Source of the DNA: Nymphaea colorata
Taxonomy: Eukaryota; Streptophyta; Magnoliopsida; Nymphaeales; Nymphaeaceae
Assembly: GCF_008831285.2 (NCBI RefSeq)
Contig: NC_045146.1
Coordinates: 2,942,001 to 3,006,000 of the forward strand
DNA: 64,000 bases
Direction of reading: 5' to 3'
The notes under the pieces were generated by a model. That model searched no databases. It saw only the letters and a list, made by a program, of their open reading frames with translations, and was not told the DNA's origin. Within the stretch, counting starts at the first letter, position 1. Each line of letters starts with the position of its first letter. Made by a program: the position numbers and the translations under genes. Positions 37,101 to 46,600 of the stretch are shown one piece after another.

Positions 37101-37812
37101 ACTAGCAAAGTAGATGAACTAATAAAGGACAAGCTGGAAGCGCTGCAAGAAGAAAAGTCCAAAGAGAAGGAGGAGAAAGATTTAGTAGCCCAACAGGTAG
37201 GCATTGGTTATATAACTGTGTGAATGGGTCAACGTGTATTGCTTGTCTATGCCATGTCGCGTAGGAATTTTAGTAGGGATCTTCATTTTCCGTCAACCGT
37301 TTCGCATCACGGTGTTTATATCTGAACAACTAAGTTCTGAACTTGGAGGTGCTTCTGGGTTGATCTGCTTGTGAGTTGCTACGTCCACTTGAGACCTAGG
37401 AGCTTAAAATGTGCTTATAATCATATCATGTTTGATACAATAATATGTTTTTTTTTTTCACAGCTTTGTTTTGAATAAACACAACGGTGTAAAAACATTC
37501 ACAGCATGTAGGGAGACAAGTAATTAGCTTTTTGGCATTTGCTATCATAATAAGTTAATATAGCAACCAGGGCTTTCATACAAGTTTCAGATTTTGGTTT
37601 TTAGGGGCCTGGCTAATTTTGCGTTTCTGATTTCTATGCAGAACATGTACGCACAGCTTCTTCCACTTGCATTGCCTGCACCACCATCCATGGGTGGTAT
37701 GGGAGGAGGATTCCAGCCCCCACCGATGGGAATGCCACCGGTGGGTGGCATGGGAATGCCACCGATGCCTGCTTTCGGGATGCCACCAATGCCGCCTATG
37801 GGTGGGTACTGA
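19789..37812 (+). CDS. CHC: Clathrin heavy chain (30 exons, complete)
   Basis: Exons: 19789-19833, 20580-20784, 22943-23031, 23134-23212, 23314-23441, 24848-24946, 25052-25160, 26693-26772, 26852-27079, 27161-27226, 28782-28898, 29150-29347, 30444-30560, 30702-30761, 30988-31074, 31472-31555, 31637-31771, 32090-32152, 32236-32340, 32412-32524, 32632-32884, 33716-33852, 34010-34288, 34376-35378, 35512-35997, 36116-36286, 36365-36550, 36883-37005, 37086-37196, 37642-37812. All introns are GT-AG and all phases close: 1708 aa (Arabidopsis CHC1 has 1705). Exons 1-9 (residues 1-354) encode the N-terminal beta-propeller that binds adaptors ([37 protein letters not shown]). The rest is the alpha-zigzag leg with CHC repeats, then the trimerisation region and a plant-type Met/Gly/Pro-rich tail ending PPMGGY. 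The protein forms triskelia of the clathrin coat at the plasma membrane and trans-Golgi. No stop or frameshift was seen. Plants often have two such genes; which one this is cannot be told. Confidence 0.97.
21634..22855. mobile_element. TIR element in clathrin intron 2 (CTATGTCACA family)
   Basis: The left end CTATGTCACACGGATGC and the inverted right end CTATGTCACATAGGTG match over ten bases. Near the right end it has the family pattern (TG)n(TA)n, then GCCGCACCGGCGTACC and CCTATGTGACATAG, shared with 30047-30373 and 55188-55591. At 1.2 kb it is longer than the others. No target duplication is left (GGTGGAAG against TTAGTAAT), so it is old. Confidence 0.6.
22714..22775. repeat. (TG)n(TA)n(TAA)n microsatellite in clathrin intron 2
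   Basis: Consecutive TG, TA and TAA runs sit inside the TIR element at 21634-22855, in the same relative place as the TG/TA run of the copy in intron 12. Confidence 0.9.
24481..24665. repeat. 94-bp tandem duplication in clathrin intron 5
   Basis: The unit starting AATGGCCTATCTAGGTAAT and ending TTCCTTTTCGG(A/G)CATA occurs at 24481 and 24575 with few differences. It has no effect on the exons. Confidence 0.85.
25393..25802. mobile_element. hAT-like MITE in clathrin intron 7
   Basis: The ends are CATAGCCACAAATG and, inverted, CATAGCCACAAATACTTG. Flanks CTTCAAAT (25385-25392) and ATTCAAAT (25803-25810) match at 7 of 8 bases, consistent with an 8-bp hAT-type duplication. The interior is AT-rich with ATATTTTGAAAA words. 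A (TA)n run follows the right flank directly. A longer, diverged relative lies at about 44620-45950. Confidence 0.7.
25813..25858. repeat. (TA)n microsatellite in clathrin intron 7
   Basis: An uninterrupted AT dinucleotide run of about 46 bp, three bases beyond the target duplication of the neighbouring MITE. Confidence 0.95.
30047..30373. mobile_element. MITE in clathrin intron 12 (CTAAGTCACA family)
   Basis: The left end CTAAGTCACATGGGTA and the inverted right end CTAAGTCACATAGGTA match at 14 of 16 bases. It contains CCCGTACCC words, a (TG)n(TA)n microsatellite (about 30261-30298) and CCATACCTATGTGACTTAG, the same layout as 55188-55591. The flanking octamers ACACTGTG and GTAGTGTG match at 5 of 8 bases, a decayed duplication. 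Confidence 0.7.
31075..31131. repeat. (CT)n/(CA)n microsatellite at the clathrin intron 15 donor
   Basis: The (CT)n run begins four bases after the exon-intron border; the donor is CAG|GTTCTC. A (CA)n run follows at about 31121-31131. Confidence 0.85.
33853..33901. repeat. (TC)n/(CA)n microsatellite at the clathrin intron 22 donor
   Basis: The intron starts GTCTCTCTCTCCCCC directly after exon 22 and runs on into (CA)n at 33880-33901. It resembles the arrangement at intron 15. Confidence 0.85.
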
Positions 37813-38230
37813 AGGTGAAGCTGTACCTTTCACAATCTGGGGAAAGAGCTTTTTGGCTTTTGCTGAACGACTTAGACGCCATAGTAAGGCCTGTAAAGAG
37901 GAAGAATTTCTACTCGAGGTTACCACTTTGTTGCCACTAGATCTCCTAATTGATGACCTTTTTTGCATGCTGTTCATGGTATGACGCATGCCTCTGTAGT
38001 ATTCGTTAAACCCTGAATTGTAATTTTTTTTTTCTTTTTTGGGTTTGTGTAGAGGTTGAGAATAGGTTTGTCTGTTCCCATTTGCATTTTTGCTTTCTGG
38101 AAGAACTGAGTTTGTTGAGCTTTTTTCCTTCTCCCCTTCTCTTTCCACTTCTGGCGATGGAAGGCTGGATTCTTTTTCTCTGTCTCTATTGTATTGACTG
38201 AGATGGTCTTTGTATAATTCATGTTCTATC
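37813..38230 (+). other. Clathrin heavy chain 3'UTR and end region
   Basis: It follows the TGA at 37810-37812. T-rich stretches and TTGTATAATTCATG near 38210 suit a plant polyadenylation region, but no clear AATAAA could be assigned. Confidence 0.4.
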
Positions 38231-39902
38231 CAGAAAATTCGTCACTATAACTTTTGATGGATTTGTAATTTGTCGAACTTTTTGGTTGAGGACAGTGAGG
38301 ATGAGGATCACGGAGTTTCTAGGGGTTTTACTATTGACAGAAGGTTCAGATCTGGATTTATCTGATCCCGTCGTTAGAGAAGGTAAATGACTTCCGATGT
38401 TTTTTATTTTTTTGTATATTTCCGATGATAAGGAAAATGATTTACGGTGGTTCAAAAGAAATAAGTCACGTTGTCCCAACTGTGAAGCCAAAAAGGGGAA
38501 TAACCCGACAGCAGATGGTGCTGCATACAATCATGATTCTCGTAAAGTTCTGCAACCAAGTTTCTGCAACCAACTGTGATCGGTATTGTTGTGGTCTCTC
38601 AGTTTTCTTCAGTCTATTTGGTGGCAACAATTTTACTTGGATTGTGAGAGGCAGTGCCACGGCCTTGCCTTTGTAAGGTATGGCGGTCTGAAACCACCAA
38701 GTTTTACTTCTCACCGAGAAGATTCATCAGGTGTTAGTTTTCAGAGGGTCATCCTACATGAAAAGACACCAATTAACGTTTTCAAGACAAAATGATACGT
38801 ACAAGACGCCAACTGCGTTGTAGAAATGGGTGTTTGAGCCAAAGTGGCGGAGTGTCTTTTTACACAAAGAAAAGACCAATTAGTGAGGCAGGAACATATT
38901 TTACCAATCATCTACAGGGAAATTGCTAATTTTCTTTCAGTTTTTTACGTGAAAAATTTAAAAGATAATTATAATATTTTATCTGTAATCAATTTGTGGG
39001 ACCATGTTGCCGATTCGGTTGAACGCATTTCGTCAACTATATCAGGTAATGGCTCCTTCAAAAAATTATGGGTAAATTTTAAAAATTTTAGTTTAACATA
39101 TATAAAAAATTTGAAAAATATTTCAGCCCCTGTTAAAATTTTGAAAGCATGGTTTGACTTGTAACAAAAATTTCTAACTCTGCCCATGGTTTTTCCACTG
39201 ATACACAATGTATCGGTCTATAGGAATTTGATGGTTCACTCTTGGCGATTTTATATATATATGACACGGAACGGTTTTTGACTTCCAAGGTTCATGAAAG
39301 TTTGATGGTTCATTATTGCCGTCTTTTTTAATTTGGCGATGGAGTTCTTAGATCCTATTACTTGGAGCATGGTATTTATAGTTTAAAATTTTTTTTTTTT
39401 GAAAGTCATTCAAGAAATATATTTATGCAGATCCAACCTTTTTCATGTCATTACCCTTTAAGCCCTTATAGGGTCCGATATAGTCACTGAAAGTTATGTC
39501 TTATTTGTTAATCTTAGATTCTCTACGTGCAAATCTCATTTTAGTTAGATTCAAACTAACCCCAAAAGTTTTCTTCTTTTAAATAAGAATGGAGTGAAAA
39601 TGCTGGGTTAGGCATAGTCCCGTCAAATCCCAGTGATACAAGCCACGTAACAACACCAAAGTAATTATGGTTAGTTCCAAATTTTCTAGATGTAATGGAC
39701 TGCACCCAAAAGAAACTTTCATATATATATATATATATATAAAAGTTTGTCACACACGACCAGCCCACTTTGGAACTAATTTTTCCAACATTTTTCTTTT
39801 TTCTCACGCTTAGCTACTTTTTTCTCTCTTTTTCTTGGAACTTAAAAAGGAAAATTAAATTGAAAAAGTAGTCTCATGCTAAGACTGGTTTTACTTATTT
39901 TG

Positions 39903-39941
<39 letters not shown>

Positions 39942-40229
39942 CGCACACACACTCATACTTTGGCTTTGTAATAACAATTTTTATGTGACAGCTCCTTCAA
40001 CCATCAATTAAGTTGATCAGACAACTTGTAGTTAGTGTACATAATCCTTACATTCTGTTAGTGCATATGCTCTGTTAGTGCCTTTGTGGAAAAAGTTATT
40101 TGTTGACAGAAATAATCCCAAAAATGGTTTTTTGTAGAAATATTGGAGAAACGCAGTCACCTCTTAAACATCCTCGAGTCAAAAAGAAAATTCAGTTTGG
40201 TTTGTGATACGACGAAGGCCATATGAAAT
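38231..40229. other. Intergenic DNA after the clathrin gene
   Basis: No gene is recognised. It contains the dispersed repeat relative at 39040-39190, a (TA)n run at about 39720-39742, and a compound (TA)n(TG)n(CA)n run at 39903-39953. The rest is AT-rich. Confidence 0.45.
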
Positions 40230-41000
40230 CTTAAAACAGTATACCAGGGCTTGATATCTCAAACTCAGGTCAAGCTCTTGAGCAAAAAAGATTCATCAGT
40301 GTGGCTGTAATTTTTTTTTTATTTGCCTTGAAGCATGATGACGATATCACCATCATGTTTGTCCATGTTGATGATATTGTCATCATTGAAAGTGATGCCA
40401 AAGAGATTATTGCTAAAACTAAAGAATGGCTGTAGTCTTTGATATAAAATTGGGGGTGACTTTGGTGTTTCTTGCGATTGAAATTGCTCACTCTAAAAAA
40501 ATAATTCGTTTGTCCATAAACAACATTAAAGAATTGTAGGGAAGTTGATTTACCAAAGATTATATCACTGATGTCAATGCTCATACCTCGTGTCATGTGA
40601 ATGTCATCAAAAATGGAAATCTTAGACTTGGTCTGGTACCAAAAAGAAAAAAAAATCCTCAATCAAGTTAAAGTATATTTAGATGCTAATTGAGGAAACA
40701 GTGACCAAAAGTCATATGATAGATTATTATATTTTGGCTGGTGAAAATTTAGTAATCTATAGGAGCAAGAAGCTAGAACTGCTTTAGATCTAATGCTGAG
40801 TTTGAATATCATGTTACGGCTGCAACAATGTCTGTTTTTAGTTGGATAAAATCTATCCTTAGTTCAAGATTAAGCTGTCGATGAACAACTATGTTGGTAA
40901 TTAATCAACAATTCATATTGCCTTGAATCAATTTTACAACAATTAGGCAAAAATATATGGATAGGTTATCACTTCATCAAGGAAAAAATGGGAGGGGACA
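40230..41000 (+). pseudogene. Degraded Ty1/copia fragment (reverse transcriptase and RNase H)
   Basis: The + strand frames read LKQYTRAWYLKL, then, shifted, DDDITIMFVHVDDIVIIES. The latter is the copia palm motif with HVDD for YVDD. After a gap come SKKLE and remnants of the RNase H end resembling HIALNQF and GYHFIKEKMG. Stops and frameshifts are frequent. No LTR, PBS or target duplication could be assigned. The protein remains are only pieces. Confidence 0.65.
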
Positions 41001-41601
41001 TGAGCACACAAATTCAAGTTCAAAAAAGCTAGTATATCTGCTACATCAAATGTCTTCTTAAATTACTACTTTTAAGTTCATCTTGAACAAGTGGTGACTG
41101 CCACAACCGAAACATTACACTTGAGCGTGTATGACAAGACGATACCCTTGGCAACTGGATCTTGTTCCTGATTAGCCGTTGCCTATCTTGACGTTCTCAC
41201 TGACTTATTTCTTATATGCATCCATTACGGCATTAAACTTTGTTTATTCTTGGTTTACTCTTAACAAATACATCCAGCTGACCGTTGTATATGACATCTA
41301 AATAAATGCCTGAATGTAAATCATCATAAGGAAAATTATAATTTAGTTCTTGTACATGTAAGCCTTTTATTACTGAACCACTTAAAATTCATTGTGTATG
41401 CCAGGGAGTGTTGTTTTCTTCTACTTTTGCTCCGGGTTCATAGAGATTGAGGCCGCTTCCCTTGACCAGCTTCCACATTCCTTTCTTGGTAACGAAATTC
41501 AACTCTTTAATTCGATTCTTATGACACTATGTCATTGTATTTTAAGGTGGTGAAACACAATACTTAAGAAGGTACTCTGCCACAACACTGATGCTGACGC
41601 T

Positions 41602-41730
41602 GATGTAGCTTAGAATCCCAAAGGCAAATGAAGTGAAGGGGCTTTCAAGCCTTTTTATCGCCGATGTTAATGCAGCTTAGAACCTCAGAGACAAAGGAAA
41701 TGGAAGGGCTTTCAAACCTCTGTTTCAAGT
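41602..41730. repeat. Diverged tandem duplication, about 61-65 bp
   Basis: GATGTAGCTTAGAATCCCA...GGGGCTTTCAAGCCT is repeated as GATGTTAATGCAGCTTAGAA...AGGGCTTTCAAACCT, starting at 41602 and 41663. Confidence 0.6.
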
Positions 41731-41884
41731 GGTGGATTGTTAACCCTCTCACTCACCTAAAACTCTCCATCAAAATAAAAGAGAAGTAACATGTTTTCAC
41801 TCCCAAAGAGTTCAGCCTTGGAAATGGACTCCATGTACTAGTAGGTATGAATTTGAGATCAATTTCCTTCTCTTTGACTTTCTG

Positions 41885-42225
41885 TCAGATAAAATGTTGG
41901 TCAGTTTCGATACATTTTGCATGGCTGTGATTAATAGGGTTAAAATACAAATTAATTGCACTTTGGTTATGACACAGTAGAACACACCAAGATATTCTTT
42001 CTCCAACTTCTGTCAACAAATGTCTAACACAAACGACTTCAGCAATCGCAGTTGCCATTGCTTTGTATTCAACTTTTGTGCTTGAACGGGCTACAACCTT
42101 TTGTTTCGTTTTGCTCCACGATACCAAGTTGATAGTGTATCTTGAGATTGATCTCCGTTCATTAGGATCACCTGTCCAATTTGCATCACTATACACAGTC
42201 AGCTCATGAGCACCTACACTCATTT
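41885..42225 (-). pseudogene. Copia RNase H region of a deleted element
   Basis: The minus strand reads ELTVYSDANWTGDPNERRS, then LVSWSKTKQKVVARSSTKVE and YKAMATAIAEVVCVRHLL, the copia RNase H pattern (DxDW, SSxxEYRAMA). In the same frame it is joined directly to gag-like sequence, so protease, integrase and reverse transcriptase have been lost by an in-frame internal deletion. Confidence 0.8.
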
Positions 42226-42790
42226 TGTGATTGAGAATGCTTGGCATGGTTATAGGCTTACAGTCTTTCATACCGGCCAAAGAAGTAACCAACATATTAT
42301 AATCAGGTCCAAGAGCATTGAATACTTGTTGCATCTAATCCACATCACTAATAGAAGAGCCTGCAAGGGCCAACTGATTTGTAATCAGCTTCGCCTTGTT
42401 GAGATATTCTAACATTGGCATCATCATCTGAAACTCCCTCTTCAAGAATATAGTTTTTGCCTATGAAGCTTGTGGGTATGTCTCCACAAGCATATTCCAA
42501 AGTTCCATGGCTGAGCAAAACTCATTAACCTCAACAAGAACCTGTTGTGATAAAGTTGATGCAATGTATGCCACAAGACATTGATCTTTTCTCTCCATTG
42601 CCTCATAGTCAAGATTTCTAACCTGCTTCCTAGAAGTTGTCTCTTTCTCATCCTTTTCTTCTTGATAAATGAACTTTGGTGGGATTGGCGTGGTTCCATC
42701 CAGGTGGTCGAGGAGACCGTAACTTCTGATAAAGGGAACAAATTACTTCTTCCAGGTTAAGAAATTAGAGCCATTCAATTTCTTTGACAG
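42226..42790 (-). pseudogene. Copia gag (UBN2-type) fragment
   Basis: Read on the minus strand with frame changes: KLNGSNFLTW near the start, RSYGLLDHLDGT, NMLVETYPQASYAKTIFLKR, then QQVFNALGPDYNMLVTSLAG. This is the retrotransposon gag domain of copia elements. Frameshifts and a stop break it. Confidence 0.75.
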
Positions 42791-43640
42791 AAGATGGTAT
42801 AAGAAGCTAGAAAGGGAACTAGAGGAGTCCATTGAAACTGAAATGCGAAAGGGAAAGTTTACGCAATCAGGACAAATATAAGCAATGTACTGTCTGATCA
42901 GTCTGTAATGTTTGGCCTGTTAGTACTCATCCTCTTATTCTCTGTTTTTTCTGGGTTTTCTTCTGCCCTTTTTTTATATATAGCGACTTTTTTTTCCTTT
43001 TTTTTTGAAGGAGGATGTCTATATATTCTACAAAGCAGACCAGAACTGAATTACATAGAGCTGGCAGTCATAATACTTAGAATTCACATATTCAAGTGCT
43101 TATGATGATATTTGACTGGGCTGACAATGAAAGTAATTCACAGAACTAAGACAAACATGTATGCTTTCAAGCTTTCAAGATAGCAATTTGAAAGGGGAAC
43201 TTAGAACCAACAATACACAACAAAGGTGAGGACAGAACAAATATTGAGTTTTGCCCCTGATGTCAGGTCAGAATCCAACTGACAGTCCTAAACCTGACGT
43301 CAGATAAGGTCCTGACATTAAACAGGTGTGAGGTTGATGACAATTAGGATATATTAAGAAAGTCGATCAGATTTCAGACAGAGAAATAGGGATGGGACAC
43401 AATAAGAAAATAACTCCAAGTATGATGGCCTGACTGCTACCTATAGGATTGAGGTTTTTAAAAAGGGGCTTTTCAGGTTTCAGCAGTATGAGGTCTAGAA
43501 AAAGTGAAGTAGGATCTGATGGAGAGAAAAGATGGAATAGAAGAAGAATAGAAGGAGAAACGGTGATCTAACACTTATCTGAAGAAGAAAGAATCTCCCA
43601 GGCCACTCCTTTGCAATTCACGGTCCCTTGAGCCACCATG

Positions 43641-43655
43641 CTCTGATACCATGTT
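43641..43655 (-). other. Primer-binding site and LTR edge of the minus-strand copia remnant
   Basis: CTCTGATACCATGTTGG on the + strand is the complement of CCAACATGGTATCAGAG, a tRNA-Met PBS directly after an LTR ending in CA. It faces the gag remnant at 42226-42790. The LTR itself would extend right from about 43650, but its far end was not found. Confidence 0.6.
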
Positions 43656-46600
43656 GGTTTTCTTGATATCTACAGCCATTCATTCACGAGAGTTGAGATG
43701 AGAGAACGCAGGAGAAGTTCTAAAAGACAATTGACAGCCTCTCATGTTGGTTATGTCCTAATCCTCGTTTATTAAGATATAATTATTTAGAAGACAAAAA
43801 AAAAAGACCTTACTAAAAATTTACAATACGACACCGGCCAGACCATAACACACAATATAACAATAAAACAATATATTGCATCGGGTTCAAGATGGAACCA
43901 GATACTAATATAATAAAAATAACATGATTTTTCAGACACGTGGTATGTGTATTGACTCCTTTTACTGCTCTCTAACTTTGAATGTCATGGATTATGATCT
44001 CAGGTTGAACATTTAAATTCTTTATCCTGCAAGTTCCCTGATAGAATATTTGACCCCAGTGGGCTTGTTGTAAATGGGAGAGCTGTATAGGTGTAGCTCT
44101 GAAATTTCTGCAGGTTTTCTGTAGGATGCCCAGTCATTACATGCCCAAAAGCATCTCTGCAGTATCATAGTACAGGCCTGTAGTCTGACTGGTTGGTTTT
44201 GAAAATTTTCTTTCTTTATCCAACCGGCTGCCTCTTACATGCCTGCCTCCAATTGCTGTCACACTTTTCTATATCAATTCAGATCCTTAATGAGCCTTTG
44301 GCTGTTTTGTGCTTTTGAAGTTTGAACTTTTGAAGTGCTTGATCTCAGGCTGTAACATTTTCTTGTGCTGAAACTTTCCTGATGGAATTGATCTCTGGAG
44401 TGAGCTGCAAAAAATAGCTCCATAATATCTGCAGATTTTCTGCAGGATCACTAGCAGCTGCATGAAATCAGTTTGTGCCATATCACTGGTTGAGTTTTTT
44501 GTAATTGTTCTGGCATTGTGTGTTATCAAGTTCTTTCTGACTTGAAAATATGACTTTGTTGCATTAAGGACCATTAATTTGTGAAGGTTTTTCTAACCCA
44601 TGTATATGGCATGTTTTAACCATACCAATGTTTATGAAAAAAATAAGAAAAATGAGAAAACGAAAAAAGTCATGATATTTTGAAAAGATCACCAAAAAAT
44701 GTATATCTCATTTTTATTGATAAAATCACGAAAAAAAGAAAATTTGGGTCTCCATTTAATCCTGAGCTTAAGAACAGTCTTGGTCTTTGTTAAAAAAATT
44801 TAAAAACTTTAAATTGCACGTGCTCCATTCTTTTTTAAAAGGGGTAGTATATTTTAAAAAGAAACTTTAAAAGGGCAGTTTTGGACTTGTTTTTTTTTTT
44901 TGTTAAAATGGTAAAAAGCGAAAGCTCAAACTTGATTCGGGCTTTTAAGCCAATGTTTTCCCTTTCATGTTTTGTTTTGATTGCTGCTCCTTGGAGACGT
45001 GGGAAAAGTTGAAGATGTGGGAGAAGGGAGAAGGTCAGCTATGGTATGTTTCACTTTTTCCAATAGTTTTTAATTTTTTTTTTATAATTTTCTTTACAGA
45101 TTACACTTCACCCCTAAAGATTTGTCTTTTAAAGTTTTGTTTTATTGATTTGATTATGCTATTGAACTGTAGAGTTTTGTTTTATTGAGAGAGGAACATT
45201 TGACACCTACTTCAAGTTCTTTTTTTTTTTTTTTTTTTTCCAAGTTCTGTTTTATAGCTTCATTGAGCCGCTTGATTTCTAGGCGTGTGATTTTTTGCTG
45301 TAGGTAGATTTATGGAAGTAAGCAGTTTAGAGTCTCAAATATGCTTTAGTTTAAGTTGATAGATGAGTCATTATGTGGACTCGGTTGGCAGTTTGACTTT
45401 CAGTATATAGTTTGAATTGTGATTGTTAAATGTTAGCTTTAGATTTTTAGTTAACTTTGTGAGGATGTACATATATATATGTGTATATGTATATAAATAA
45501 TGTGTTACATAGTTATTTAACTGTTTAGTAGCTTTATTTATCTACATTTACATTTAAACTTTTTTTATGAGAGTTAGTTATGTACGCATTTAAAATGGTC
45601 AGTTTTGGCCCGCTTTAGCTAATGAAACCGGATGTGCTGTGTTCGAAAAACACCAACACCAGTACCGGCGTCAACACTGGTGCAGCAGCGTTTGATTACT
45701 ACATTATTTATTATCTTTTTTAAGATCAGAAAAACATTAATTTTATAAGTTCATCTTTCTAGTTGGATATTTTTTTTCTTTAGTTTTTTGTTAATTTTAT
45801 TTTTACCTGACTTTTTTATTTTCTTTATTTTTAAGAAAAATTGCTGAGATTTTCCTGAGGTTTTTTCGAGAAAAATAGTTTTGCAGAAAAATACCCGAGA
45901 AATCCCTTGCTGATATTTTCCCAAGAACGGTATTTGTGGCTATGGTTTCAACTCTGACATGATTTTATATATTGGAAACAATTGTTCAGGCAAGCTGCTT
46001 CTACATGGACATCTAACATTTTCAAATGTGAATTTTATGCTTTATGAACCCTTGATTATGAAAGGCTCTTAGCGTATACAAGCAATATTTCAGGATCAAA
46101 ATGTCTCTTGCTAAGTAACCCATAGATCATGTTACAGTCTTGAAATTCCAAGTAGAAAAATGTTGCACATGGCTGTTGGTGTTGGTTTCCTTTTGCCAAT
46201 ATTTGTTGCAATTTTGATCGTGCATGCAGTTTCTAGGTCTTCCATCCGCGAAGACACGTTTGATATGTGTATTGAGATCCTGCTATGGTTCATGCAGATT
46301 GAAGTGTTGGGGGAAGGGTATTGGAGCATGATTGAGGCTGCATATTTTCTGAATTTATTCATCCATATCTCTGCTGTCATGTTCAGGATTCATAACTGTT
46401 CAACACCAACATGATTGTGTTCAAGAAAATCGTTTCCTGATTTTGATTACATATTCTGATGAAAGTGAACTCTTTGTTCTGATTAGATGCTTAACCACAG
46501 GTAGTCCTTGTACTGACAGTCTGTTCTTCACTGAAAATTGATTCCTTTCCGGTCCGGTTTTGTAGTTTCAGAACAATAGCTTCTCAGGTGGGTGGTGAAG

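Noticed and set aside
37576-38148. 190-codon minus-strand open frame
   Set aside because: It is antisense to the repetitive Met/Gly/Pro-coding last clathrin exon and its 3'UTR; its His/Trp/Arg-rich repeats mirror that composition and no domain is present.
46160-46414. 84-codon hydrophobic frame
   Set aside because: It has no recognisable family, no neighbouring exons and no splice-consistent context; probably chance.
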